From: Niabella sp.
Lineage (GTDB): Bacteria > Bacteroidota > Bacteroidia > Chitinophagales > Chitinophagaceae
Length of the DNA stretch: 49,610 nt
NCBI RefSeq assembly: GCF_030150205.1
Contig: NZ_JASLGT010000019.1
Coordinates: forward strand, 1-49,610
Reading direction: 5' to 3'
The position numbers and the translations under genes were made by a program. The notes under the pieces are model-generated. The model had not been told where the DNA came from and made no database searches. It saw only the letters and a program-made list of their open reading frames with translations. Of the stretch, positions 8,244 to 15,772 are shown piece by piece. The stretch's first letter is position 1; each line of letters opens with the position of its first letter.

Positions 8244-8588
8244 GTAGGTGATCTTTACCGGAACCACGCCGTCATCCAGCATACCAAGCTTCCGGGCCGT
8301 TTTTTTGCTTAGATCAATGATCCGTCCCCGAACAAATGGACCGCGGTCGTTGATGCGGACCTTTACCCGGCGCCCGTTCTTCAGGTTGGTAACTTTAACG
8401 ATGGTGCCAAAAGGCAGGGAGGGATGTGCCGCCGTCTTTTTGTTTTGACGGAATACGGCACCGCTGGCTGTTTTCCGGCCGATAAAACTGTCTGCATAGT
8501 AAGAAGCCTTACCTGTTTCGCTGATCCTATGGCTGCAGGAAGCGCCAATCACCAGTAATGCAAGCAACAGGAACAAACAGCGCATCAT
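8232..8588 (-). CDS. RlpA-like septal ring lytic transglycosylase domain lipoprotein
   Basis: A 118-residue lipoprotein: signal peptide with lipobox IGASC (C18), then one double-psi beta-barrel domain. The RlpA hallmarks are present: 'GKASYYADSFIGRKTASGAVF', 'TAAHPSLPFGTIVKVTN', 'VKVRINDRGPFVRGRIIDLS'. RlpA cleaves peptidoglycan strands that lack stem peptides at the septum; there is no SPOR domain here, so septal targeting is uncertain. Its ATG overlaps the stop of the SemiSWEET gene (ATGA), so the two are translationally coupled. A second ATG immediately follows the first and either could be used. Confidence 0.92.
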   Translation of the reverse strand: MMRCLFLLLALLVIGASCSHRISETGKASYYADSFIGRKTASGAVFRQNKKTAAHPSLPFGTIVKVTNLKNGRRVKVRINDRGPFVRGRIIDLSKKTARKLGMLDDGVVPVKITYKKR

Positions 8589-8869
8589 GAGGACGGGTGT
8601 TTATGAGCGTAAGCAAACTTGAGGTAGATCATGGTTAACGACAGGCAAAGAATGACCGCATTGGTTAAAATGATCACCCAGTCGTTTTTGAGAGCGCCGT
8701 AAATGATCCACAGGATCTCATTCACTGCGGCAATGACAAACATCATCAGCGAAATGTCTTTTACCGATTTTTCGCGGATCGTTTTCAGTACCTGGGGCAA
8801 AAATGTAAGGGTGGTAATGGCCCCCGCAACATAGCCTAAAATATCAACTCCGGATATAATCAGTGACAT
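8585..8869 (-). CDS. SemiSWEET sugar transporter
   Basis: A 94-residue, three-helix MtN3/PQ-loop membrane protein. SemiSWEETs form dimers that move sugars down their gradient. The PQ motif is in 'TTLTFLPQVLKTIREKS' at the end of helix 1, followed by 'VKDISLMMFVIAAVNEILWIIYG' (helix 2) and 'VIILTNAVILCLSLTMIYLKF' (helix 3). The length is typical. It lies between a DUF1080 gene (10-base gap) and the RlpA-like gene (4-base overlap), forming one operon. The substrate is unknown; the DUF1080 neighbour suggests a carbohydrate. Confidence 0.92.
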   Translation of the reverse strand: MSLIISGVDILGYVAGAITTLTFLPQVLKTIREKSVKDISLMMFVIAAVNEILWIIYGALKNDWVIILTNAVILCLSLTMIYLKFAYAHKHPSS

Positions 8870-8879
8870 ATGATTGATT

Positions 8880-9704
8880 TTATTGCTTGGAAAGCCTGCT
8901 GTTTGTAGCGGTCGGTTTTTTCTTATAGTAAGGACTCAGATCGATGATTTCCACTTTCCTGAATTCAATAGGATGGCCTTCGCTTTGCAATGAAATATAC
9001 CCCGATTGTAAAAGTTGCCCGTCTTTCTTTACGGCCGGGTCAAAATGGGTAACACTACCGCCTCCGATCTGTGGTTTCTGGTAAACCAGCACCGTGTCGC
9101 CATTGGCGATATGTTTCACCACCGAATCACCCAGCACTAATATTTCGGCCCGTACCCATTCCTCGTTACGAAAGGTTTTTGAGGTAGAGTTGATGCAATG
9201 TTGCGTAACCAGTTTCCCGTTCATTTCCACATTGGTTCCGGGCGTGCACAAATTACAGGTGCTGCGTTCACCGGTAGAATCGCCGCCCAGCAACTGTACT
9301 TCAATGGAAATAGGAAAGTCCTGGTCCTTGCCCATGGTAGCCGGGGGCTGGCAGTGAATCATAACACCGCTGTTCTTGTAAGCCCATCCGGGTGCACCGG
9401 GCGTCTGTTTACCTACAAAACGGTATTCCACCGCCAGCAGGTAATAAGAGAACGGAATTTTATAGAACAGGTGGCCAAAACGGTCATCGAAGGTTTTATA
9501 ATGATCGTAGTTCACCGTAAGTTTTTTATCCACCACCCGGAAGGTATTGCCAAAATTGTCGCCATAAGCATAACCGGTGATCTTGGGTGCCCATCCGGAA
9601 AGATCCTTCCCGTTAAAAAGCTGTACCCATTTCCGGGGAAAATGCTCCTGGGCATTTGAGAAAAAGGAAACGGCTGATAAAAACAGGAGGAAAAAGATCC
9701 GCAT
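8880..9704 (-). CDS. DUF1080 (3-keto-disaccharide hydrolase-like) secreted protein
   Basis: A 274-residue protein with a signal peptide (cleavage probably after FSNA) and a DUF1080 concanavalin-like fold. It begins with the family hallmark 'WVQLFNGKDLSGWAPK'; 'NSGVMIHCQPP' and 'GYISLQSEGHPIEFRKVEI' are the conserved middle and end blocks. Some members hydrolyse 3-keto-glycosides, and others are attached to sugar-binding systems; the substrate here is unknown. It is the first gene of a three-gene operon with SemiSWEET and the RlpA-like lipoprotein. A minus-strand TACCTTTA upstream may be the -7 box. An unusual repeat array lies 150-260 bases further upstream. Confidence 0.9.
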   Translation of the reverse strand: MRIFFLLFLSAVSFFSNAQEHFPRKWVQLFNGKDLSGWAPKITGYAYGDNFGNTFRVVDKKLTVNYDHYKTFDDRFGHLFYKIPFSYYLLAVEYRFVGKQTPGAPGWAYKNSGVMIHCQPPATMGKDQDFPISIEVQLLGGDSTGERSTCNLCTPGTNVEMNGKLVTQHCINSTSKTFRNEEWVRAEILVLGDSVVKHIANGDTVLVYQKPQIGGGSVTHFDPAVKKDGQLLQSGYISLQSEGHPIEFRKVEIIDLSPYYKKKPTATNSRLSKQ

Positions 9705-9858
9705 AAAAAATAATTTTTTGAATAATGATATCGAACGTTTAAAGGTAGTATTTTATAAAATTCCTGCAAAAACGGGTATGCTAATGGGAATATTCAAATT
9801 TTCACCGTATTAAATCAATGCCCTCTGAAGCCGGTCTGTCGCTGCGAAGCTGGAAAAG

Positions 9859-9971
9859 TTGTTTACAAAAGATTTGTTGACAAAATTTTTGTAAACAAAA
9901 AAACTGTCAACAAAACGGGCGTAATCAAATTTGTTTACAACAGTGCGCGTTTAAAAAAAAACGGTCAACAG
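9859..9971. repeat. Array of TGTnnACA octamers, first four at exact 15-base period
   Basis: The octamers are TGTTTACA 9860, TGTTGACA 9875, TGTAAACA 9890 and TGTCAACA 9905, each separated by 7-base linkers. A fifth, TGTTTACA, lies at 9932 and a degenerate GGTCAACA at 9963. Copies 3 and 4 are exact reverse complements of copies 1 and 2, so 1 pairs with 3 and 2 with 4, in interleaved order. The 397-base gap (9705-10101) holds no gene. A GCAGG/CCTGC hairpin follows at 9971-9984. A related element lies at 44136-44195. Confidence 0.7.
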
Positions 9972-10101
9972 CAGGAGGTCCTGCCGGCAGATACATGGGT
10001 TGCCGGACGGTCTGGCAATGGAGCGATCCTCCTGCTTCGGTTGTTTTGTTCAGGGCACCGGTGGAGAGCGTTGTCATTACCCGGTATGCCGGAATGAGCC
10101 G

Positions 10102-10851
10102 CTAACGTTTTTCAAACAGCCAGGGAATACGCCAGCGCTTCTTGATTTTGTAGTTGGTAGTGATGTACTGGCTGATGTGGCGCATGGCTTCATCAATATC
10201 GTCTGTAAGCAACACCAGGTCCAGATCTTCTTTTGAAATGGTTCCCTGGGCTGCCATACTTTCAATAGCAACCATCAGCTCTTTGTAAAATTCCTTCCCA
10301 AACAGTACAATGGGAAACTGGGTGATGGTTTTAGTCTGGATCAGTGTTACCGTTTCAAAAAACTCATCCATTGTGCCAAAGCCGCCCGGCATAATGATAA
10401 AAGCATAGCTGTACTTTACCAGCAGCACTTTTCGTACAAAAAAATGATCAAAAGTTACCGATGCGGTAAGGTATTTGTTATAATGTTGCTCAAAAGGTAG
10501 TTTTATGTTGCAGCCCACTGATTCACCACCGGTTTCAAAAGCACCCCTGTTTGCCGCTTCCATAATGCCCGGTCCGCCACCGGTCATAGTGGTAAAGCCC
10601 AGTTCCGCAATCCTCTTTCCGAATTCCGCTGCCTTTTTATAGTAGATATGATCTTCTTTAAAACGGGCCGACCCAAAAACGGTGATGCAGGGGCCTACAA
10701 AGTGAAGGGTTCTGAATCCTTTTAAGAATTGCCACAGCACATGAAAGGCAAATCCCAGTTCATAGGTCCTGCTTTTAGGTCCGTCTAAATAAATATGTTC
10801 CTTGGCCGGGATGATCCGATCGGCGCCGCTGTTCTTTTCTTTTGGATCCAT
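10102..10851 (-). CDS. LOG family protein (TIGR00730 Rossmann fold; cytokinin riboside phosphoribohydrolase-like)
   Basis: A 249-residue Rossmann-fold protein formerly called 'lysine decarboxylase-like'. Family motifs are clear: ITVFGSARF at the first strand, GGGPGIMEAANRGA, and the signature PGGFGTMDEFFE. LOG enzymes release ribose 5-phosphate from nucleoside 5'-monophosphates. The bacterial substrate is often unproven, and this longer subfamily with an N-terminal extension is poorly studied. It is divergent from exonuclease III with 96 bases between the starts. A TATATTCG 18 bases before the ATG may be a weak -7 box. Confidence 0.9.
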   Translation of the reverse strand: MDPKEKNSGADRIIPAKEHIYLDGPKSRTYELGFAFHVLWQFLKGFRTLHFVGPCITVFGSARFKEDHIYYKKAAEFGKRIAELGFTTMTGGGPGIMEAANRGAFETGGESVGCNIKLPFEQHYNKYLTASVTFDHFFVRKVLLVKYSYAFIIMPGGFGTMDEFFETVTLIQTKTITQFPIVLFGKEFYKELMVAIESMAAQGTISKEDLDLVLLTDDIDEAMRHISQYITTNYKIKKRWRIPWLFEKR

Positions 10852-10911
10852 ATATTGTTTTATCAGGGATACGAATATAACTTATATAATTTTTTAATAA
10901 CGAAATCCTTT

Positions 10912-10919
10912 TATTTTTG
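10912..10919 (+). promoter_or_regulatory. -7 box (TATTTTTG) of the xth operon
   Basis: A TAnnTTTG match 28 bases before the exonuclease III ATG, in an AT-rich divergent promoter region. No clear -33 box. Confidence 0.5.
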
Positions 10920-10947
10920 TTTTGTTTAATCAACAGTACTCTACACT

Positions 10948-11718
10948 ATGCGAATTATAAGCTATAATGTTAATGGCATCCGTGCGGCCATAAAGAAAGG
11001 TTTTTGCGATTGGTTAAAGACCGATCCGGCAGATGTCATCTGCGTGCAGGAAACAAAAGCCCTCAAAGATGATGTAGATACCCGCCTGCTGCGGGACCTG
11101 GGTTATGAAGACCATTGGTTCTCTGCACAGAAAAAGGGATACAGCGGCGTGGCCGTATTTACAAAAGTGAAACCGGATAATATTATTTACGGTACCGGTC
11201 ATCAAACCAGCGATGAAGAAGGGCGGGTATTGCAATTGGACTTTGGAGATATAAGACTGATCAATGCTTATTTTCCCAGCGGTACCAGCGGGGATCTGCG
11301 GCAGGCGTTTAAATATATGTGGCTGGATGAGTTTTATACCTACCTGTCGGAGCTCAGCAGAACAGTGCCCAAGCTGGTGCTTTGCGGCGACTATAACATT
11401 GCGCATGAAGCCATCGATATTCATGATCCCAAGGGCAATAAGAACTCTTCGGGCTTTCTTCCGGAAGAGCGGGAATGGATGACCAAATTTCTGCAGAATG
11501 GATTCAATGATACCTTCCGGATGATTCATCCGGATGAACCGCACCGCTACAGCTGGTGGAGCCAGCGTTTTCCTTCTGTAAGGCTGAATAACAAAGGATG
11601 GCGCATCGACTACATCACGGTTACCGATGCATTGAAGAAAAAGGTGGAAGATGCGGAGATCTATCCGGATGTAAAGCATAGCGACCACTGTCCTGTTTAC
11701 CTAAAATTAAAACGCTGA
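10948..11718 (+). CDS. xth: Exodeoxyribonuclease III
   Basis: A 256-residue AP endonuclease/3' exonuclease of the ExoIII type, acting in base excision repair. The catalytic set is visible: N7 in SYNVNG, E35 in CVQETKA, the 'GYSGVAVFTK' strand, DYN in CGDYNIAHEAIDIHDPKGN, the 'YSWWSQR' region, and the terminal HSDHCPV dyad. Length is normal. It is co-transcribed with the DUF4286 gene; the TGA stop and next ATG overlap by one base (TGATG). Confidence 0.95.
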   Translation: MRIISYNVNGIRAAIKKGFCDWLKTDPADVICVQETKALKDDVDTRLLRDLGYEDHWFSAQKKGYSGVAVFTKVKPDNIIYGTGHQTSDEEGRVLQLDFGDIRLINAYFPSGTSGDLRQAFKYMWLDEFYTYLSELSRTVPKLVLCGDYNIAHEAIDIHDPKGNKNSSGFLPEEREWMTKFLQNGFNDTFRMIHPDEPHRYSWWSQRFPSVRLNNKGWRIDYITVTDALKKKVEDAEIYPDVKHSDHCPVYLKLKR

Positions 11719-12032
11719 TGAAACCTGAATATATATGGAATATTACCACTAAAGTGGCTGCAGCTGTGCATGACCGCTGGTTTACCTGGCTGAAAGAAGA
11801 ATATATACCTGCTTTTTTGGCCACGGGCTGTTTTTATGATGCCATGATCTTAAAACTGATGCACCATGAAGAGGATGGAGACGTTACCTACGCGGTACAG
11901 TTTTACGCCCGGTCAGGCGCAGATTACCGGCAATTTGCCGAATTGCATTACGCAGCATTAAAGGCCAAAATGAGAACCACCTGGGGTACGGATTGCTATA
12001 GTTTTGATTCGGCATTACAGGTTGTGAATTGA
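11718..12032 (+). CDS. DUF4286 family protein
   Basis: A 104-residue soluble protein of a small Bacteroidota family of unknown function. Typical features are the opening 'YIWNITTKVAAAVHDRWFTWLKEEYIPAFLATGCF' pattern and the alternation of strands and helices of a dimeric alpha/beta ferredoxin-like fold (inferred from the sequence pattern). Its start codon overlaps the xth stop (TGATG), so it is translationally coupled to a DNA repair gene. No catalytic residues are evident. Confidence 0.8.
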   Translation: MKPEYIWNITTKVAAAVHDRWFTWLKEEYIPAFLATGCFYDAMILKLMHHEEDGDVTYAVQFYARSGADYRQFAELHYAALKAKMRTTWGTDCYSFDSALQVVN

Positions 12033-12087
12033 ATGTGCATAACATTTTTGGCGGCTGGCTGAATGTTTAAAATAAGTTGTATATTCC

Positions 12088-12156
12088 CTGAAAGCCTTGT
12101 CCCGCGTGGATTTCAGGCGATGATATGCTGAAAGCCTTGCCCGTAAAGGGTTTCAG
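12088..12156 (+). repeat. Two tandem imperfect hairpins (CTGAAAGCCTTG...TTTCAG), 40-base period
   Basis: CTGAAAGCCTTG at 12088 and again at 12128, each ending in TTTCAG after 23-24 bases so that CTGAAA pairs with TTTCAG. Neither has a T-run. They occupy the 300-base gap between the DUF4286 and HU genes, which otherwise holds only the HU promoter. Confidence 0.55.
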
Positions 12157-12264
12157 CGGGATTGGATATTTTGAAGACATTTTTAATGACCCTGGTTTTT
12201 TGCTGGAAGTCTTATCAGGAGCGGGTTTGCGGGGTAATTAAATAAATCAAAAAGTTTGAAGTTT

Positions 12265-12297
12265 TTTGTTATGGTCATTAAAAACCCTCTAATTTTG
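12265..12297 (+). promoter_or_regulatory. Promoter of the HU gene (-33 TTTG, -7 TAATTTTG)
   Basis: TTTG at 12265-12268, a 21-base spacer and TAATTTTG at 12290-12297, close to the Bacteroidota consensus. The ATG follows 35 bases later. Confidence 0.65.
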
Positions 12298-12332
12298 TTT
12301 CGTTATAAAAAACACTCTTTAAATATTTTATT

Positions 12333-12602
12333 ATGAACAAAGCAGAATTGATCGACAAGTTATCCGGAGATGCCGGTATTACAAAAACACAGGCAAACGC
12401 AGCTTTAGATTCTTTTGTAGATGCCGTTACAAGAACATTGAAAAAAGGTGATAAAGTGACACTGGTAGGGTTTGGAACATTTTCTGTAACCAAAAGAGCA
12501 GCACGTAACGGCCGTAACCCGCAAACCGGCGCTGTGATCAAAATCAAAGCAAAAAAAGTTGCCCGCTTTAAAGCTGGTAAAGAGCTTTCTTCTAAGATCT
12601 AA
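12333..12602 (+). CDS. HU family DNA-binding protein
   Basis: An 89-residue histone-like protein that bends and compacts DNA as a dimer. The opening 'MNKAELIDKLSGDAGITKTQANAAL', the 'VTLVGFGTFSVTKRAARNGRNPQTGAVIKI' arm with its R-N-P tip, and the 'AKKVARFKAGKELSSKI' ending are all canonical. It is a single gene with its own good promoter and a strong intrinsic terminator, as expected for a highly expressed nucleoid protein. Confidence 0.97.
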   Translation: MNKAELIDKLSGDAGITKTQANAALDSFVDAVTRTLKKGDKVTLVGFGTFSVTKRAARNGRNPQTGAVIKIKAKKVARFKAGKELSSKI

Positions 12603-12623
12603 CAGCTTGCTGAAAAAAAATGG

Positions 12624-12656
12624 ATGCTCCGTAATCTGCATTACGGGGCATTTTTA
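12624..12656 (+). terminator. Intrinsic terminator of the HU gene
   Basis: ATGCTCCGTAAT (12624-12635), CTGC loop, ATTACGGGGCAT (12640-12651), then a T-rich tail. 22 bases after the HU stop. Confidence 0.85.
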
Positions 12657-12706
12657 TTGAAGCTATAGCCTTCCGGATACCCGGTATTTACAATTTCATC
12701 GGTGTA

Positions 12707-12740
12707 TTTGGAGGTAAAAAGGCAAGAAACCGTACATTTG
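12707..12740 (+). promoter_or_regulatory. Promoter of the THX gene (-33 TTTG, -7 TACATTTG)
   Basis: TTTG 12707-12710, a 22-base spacer, TACATTTG 12733-12740, then 14 bases to the THX ATG. Confidence 0.6.
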
Positions 12741-12754
12741 CAAAAAATTAAACC

Positions 12755-12874
12755 ATGGGTAGAGGAGATAAAAAAACCGCAAAAGGAAAGCGTTTCCAGG
12801 GATCATTTGGCAAAAGCCGCCCTGCAAACCCTAAGAAGGCAAAAGCCGCAACAAAGAAAAAAGAAGAGGCTTAA
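12755..12874 (+). CDS. 30S ribosomal protein THX
   Basis: A 39-residue, very basic protein beginning MGRGDKKTAKGKRFQGSFGK, with the 'GDKKT.KGK...GS.GK.RP' pattern of bacterial THX, a small 30S subunit protein first known from Thermus and widespread in Bacteroidota. The lysine/alanine-rich tail ends KKKEEA. It is too short for routine gene callers. A longer open frame (12702-12893) covering it in another frame is a shadow. It has its own promoter and no apparent operon partners. Confidence 0.92.
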   Translation: MGRGDKKTAKGKRFQGSFGKSRPANPKKAKAATKKKEEA

Positions 12875-12879
12875 CCGGG

Positions 12880-12950
12880 TTGATGGTTTATAGATCATGG
12901 ATCATAGAATTGCTATGAACTGTGATCTATAGGCTATGAACAGATTATGC
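12880..12950. repeat. Degenerate ATGATCTATGAAC-type words
   Basis: The stretch between THX and the PepSY gene is made of variants such as TAGATCATGGATCATAG and GATCTATAGGCTATGAAC on both strands. No gene; another member of the word-like filler seen elsewhere in the window. Confidence 0.4.
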
Positions 12951-12954
12951 ACGC

Positions 12955-14202
12955 TCAGCCGGCAGGTTTGGGCTTTTTCTTTTTCCGCCTTCTGCCATAC
13001 CACACCAGAAAGCCCGTTACCGGAAGCGAGGCACAGATAAGGCTTGCCACAAACGCAATAATTTTTGTGGGGAGTCCTAAAATAGCGCCTACATGTATAT
13101 CATAATTAGCTCCCACTGCTTTTTCCCCTAAGTTTTTATCTTTATAGTTATAGTTTTTTAAAAGCGCACCGGAATTTTCATCAAAGATCAGCTGGTGCAT
13201 GATATGATAGGAGTACCCCAGCTGTTTTACATATACTGAAAAGTTGGGGTGTTCATGGCTATCCATATGTTCATTACCCAGGTCTACGGAGTAGCCGAAT
13301 GCTGTTGGATAAAGCGCTTCTACCTGGCGTCCTATTTTATCAAGGGTATGTACATTCCGCATACTATCCGGAGCCTTCGTGGTAATATGTGAAAAATCGG
13401 GGAGCCCGGTTTTTCCGCCGGAGAAACTAAAGTAAACCGCTTGCTGTATGAATGTAAAAGCATAGAACAGGCCGGTTATAGCGAGGAGCAATGCAATAAA
13501 AGAAGCATAAAACCCCAGGATACTGTGCAGGTCGTAATTTTTCCGGCGCCAGGCCTTTACGTTCTTCCATTGAAACCAAAAGCGCTGTTTCCGGGCTTTT
13601 TTATTTTTGGGCCACCAGAGGATGATGCCGGTGATGAGCATCACAAGAAAAATAAGCACCGGTATGCCGGTTACATATTTACCCCAGCCGCTGTTTAGCA
13701 AAAAGCTCCAGTGAATGATTTTAACAATGTTGAAAAAGCCGTTTTTCTCATCATACACAGCAAGTACTTTCCCGGTAAAGGGATTTACATAAACCGACTT
13801 ATAGATAACGTATTCTCCGAAATAGTTCCACGCACGGGGATTGGTTTCATAATAATAAAACTGGTAAGACCGTTTTTTGTCAATGGGTACGTTCACCCAA
13901 TGAATGGGATAGGACTCGCGGCATTGCTCCTGTACTTTTGCTTCCAGTGTTTTAAGGGGAAGAACGGTCTTTGTTTCGATGGAAGGCTCCTGGTGAAAGA
14001 TGGCTTGTTTGCGCAGCCGGTTTTCAACTTCATCTTTAAATACATACAGGCAGCCGGTAATGGCGATTATAAAAACAAGCAGGCCGATGATCATTCCCAG
14101 CCACAAATGCAGCCTGGAGGCCCATTTTTTAAAAAAGCCCGGGGTCTTTTTTTTGTTCCGGTTTGCCCTGGAAGGGGGAGCGGAAACCTTGCCTGTATCC
14201 AT
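12955..14202 (-). CDS. PepSY-associated TM protein (iron-regulated membrane protein family)
   Basis: A 415-residue inner-membrane protein with four predicted helices: one after the basic N-terminus ('LHLWLGMIIGLLVFIIAITGCLYVF', about 31-56), two in the middle ('YVTGIPVLIFLVMLITGIILWWPK' and 'ILGFYASFIALLLAITGLFYAF') and one near the end ('IIAFVASLICASLPVTGFLVWYGRR'). PepSY segments lie between. Relatives are often next to TonB-dependent siderophore receptors and some reduce ferric siderophores; no receptor is adjacent here. A poly-basic tail (RRRKKKKPKP) is cytosolic. Reading alone, transcribed away from pdxH's 5' side. Confidence 0.88.
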   Translation of the reverse strand: MDTGKVSAPPSRANRNKKKTPGFFKKWASRLHLWLGMIIGLLVFIIAITGCLYVFKDEVENRLRKQAIFHQEPSIETKTVLPLKTLEAKVQEQCRESYPIHWVNVPIDKKRSYQFYYYETNPRAWNYFGEYVIYKSVYVNPFTGKVLAVYDEKNGFFNIVKIIHWSFLLNSGWGKYVTGIPVLIFLVMLITGIILWWPKNKKARKQRFWFQWKNVKAWRRKNYDLHSILGFYASFIALLLAITGLFYAFTFIQQAVYFSFSGGKTGLPDFSHITTKAPDSMRNVHTLDKIGRQVEALYPTAFGYSVDLGNEHMDSHEHPNFSVYVKQLGYSYHIMHQLIFDENSGALLKNYNYKDKNLGEKAVGANYDIHVGAILGLPTKIIAFVASLICASLPVTGFLVWYGRRRKKKKPKPAG

Positions 14203-14293
14203 AGTTGAAACAAAAATCGGTCAGGACACCGCAATATCTTTTCGCAATCCGGAGTTTCGTTTACGAGATCGGGAATTTTTCCGGTGGGCAAGC

Positions 14294-14938
14294 TTAGGGT
14301 GCCAGCCGCTCAATTTTCCACTGGCCGCCGGTCAGGGTATAACGCAACCGGTCATGCAGGCGACTGGGCCGTCCCTGCCAGAATTCAACAGCCGTGGGAG
14401 TTACCAGGTAGCCACCCCAATGCTGAGGACGGACAATGGGCTGGCCGGCTGCGGCAAGATCGGTAATCGATTTGGTTTGTGCATCAAGGAATGCCCGGTT
14501 AGGGATCACGGTGCTTTGCGGAGAGGCAATGGCCCCGATCTGGCTGCCGACCGGTCTGGAATAAAAATACTGATCGCTTTCTGTTTCGGACACTTTAGAC
14601 ACTTTACCTGTAATCCGTACCTGCCGTTCCAGTTCCTTCCAGAAAAAAACCAGGCAGGCATAAGGATTTTGCTTCAGCTCTATACCTTTTCTGCTTTCAT
14701 AATTGGTAAAAAATAAAAAACCTTCTGGCGTAACGCCTTTTAATAAAACGATTCGTGCATCCGGAAGTCCGTTGGCATCAGCGGTGGCCAGTGTCATAGC
14801 GTTCACTTCAGAAAGCTGGCTATCGATGGCTTCCTGCCACCAGCTGCCAAACTGGGCAATGGGATCGGCGGCAACGTCTGTTTCCGAAAGACTTTTTTTT
14901 GAATAGTTGATCCGTATATCGGCAATTTCCTGTTTCAT
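14294..14938 (-). CDS. pdxH: Pyridoxine/pyridoxamine 5'-phosphate oxidase
   Basis: A 214-residue FMN enzyme that makes pyridoxal 5'-phosphate. Conserved blocks: 'NAMTLATADANGLPDARIVLLKG', 'GFLFFTNYESRKGIELKQNPYACLVFFW' (FMN binding), 'RQVRITGKV', 'YFYSRPVGSQIGAIASPQS', and the C-terminal 'WGGYLVTPTAVEFWQGRPSRLHDRLRY' ending in the ERLAP tail. All key residues look intact. It is third in a minus-strand run after pyrH and an unknown gene, 36 bases downstream of the latter. Confidence 0.96.
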   Translation of the reverse strand: MKQEIADIRINYSKKSLSETDVAADPIAQFGSWWQEAIDSQLSEVNAMTLATADANGLPDARIVLLKGVTPEGFLFFTNYESRKGIELKQNPYACLVFFWKELERQVRITGKVSKVSETESDQYFYSRPVGSQIGAIASPQSTVIPNRAFLDAQTKSITDLAAAGQPIVRPQHWGGYLVTPTAVEFWQGRPSRLHDRLRYTLTGGQWKIERLAP

Positions 14939-14974
14939 ACCTGTTGATTGTTTTTCGGAGCCTACTGCTGGCGC

Positions 14975-15763
14975 TTATCCTTCAGGGTCTTCGCCGGCTC
15001 CGTTTCTGAAATAACCTAAAGGAGGGTAAACGGTCCATTGTCCGTCTTTTGACGGATCATAATCTTTTTTTATCCAGGCTTCGCTTTTATAAAATGTATC
15101 GCCAACGGGCCTGTACGTTTGATCTGAAAGATTCAGCTGGTCGTTAAATAGTGCATTGAATATGCTGGGTAACCTGGTTTCGTTTTGATGATGCAGATAA
15201 AGTCCCTCAATCTGCTGCTGACAGATCCAGTATGGAACAAACCTGTAGTGCTCAAAACGGGTTTCAATTGCCTGCTCAATCTGCCGGAATGGTACTGCAA
15301 ACCCATCGTGAGGGGCTGATACCAGATAGTTCGTTGTCTTGTAGGTGGGAAAAACTTGTTCTTCTTCCGGTATAACCAATGTGTTCTCACTTTCGCCAAT
15401 GACTGTATAAAAGGGTCCCAGCAGGCTTACAAAAAAATGGACCAGGTGCCGGTGCGTGAAGTTTTCATTAACATGAACCTGTAATGTTACATAAGCACTA
15501 TAACAGAACTGTTGTCCGTAAGTGGTTCCGGTCACCGGTTTTCCGGTTGTTGCTGCGATCTCCTGTTCAAAACGTTTCCAGGTGGATGCATATTGCACGT
15601 CATCGTGAATGTTGTCAACAAGAATATCGGTAAGCGCCTTGCGCCCGGGATAGGCAGCATAAAAAGCCGGATCAGCAGCAACGCCGATGGGATAATATTT
15701 TTTTATCGCCTCATAAATGGGCCAGAAATCGAACTTTGCGGTATTGAATTGAAACCCATTCAT
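14975..15763 (-). CDS. Hypothetical protein of unknown family
   Basis: A 262-residue soluble protein with no signal peptide or membrane segment; I do not recognise the family. It is rich in aromatic residues and histidine, for example 'HVNENFTHRHLVHFFVSLLGPFY' and 'HYRFVPYWICQQQIEGLYLHHQNE', and ends in an acidic GAGEDPEG tail. It begins 9 bases after the pyrH stop and ends 36 bases before pdxH, so it is probably co-transcribed with both. No nucleotide-binding or catalytic motif is obvious. Confidence 0.8.
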   Translation of the reverse strand: MNGFQFNTAKFDFWPIYEAIKKYYPIGVAADPAFYAAYPGRKALTDILVDNIHDDVQYASTWKRFEQEIAATTGKPVTGTTYGQQFCYSAYVTLQVHVNENFTHRHLVHFFVSLLGPFYTVIGESENTLVIPEEEQVFPTYKTTNYLVSAPHDGFAVPFRQIEQAIETRFEHYRFVPYWICQQQIEGLYLHHQNETRLPSIFNALFNDQLNLSDQTYRPVGDTFYKSEAWIKKDYDPSKDGQWTVYPPLGYFRNGAGEDPEG

Positions 15764-15772
15764 CCATTTTGA

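Noticed and set aside
12702..12893. 63-residue open frame over the THX gene
   Set aside because: It is in a different frame from the clear THX protein (MGRGDKKT...), has a non-family sequence and overlaps the THX promoter.
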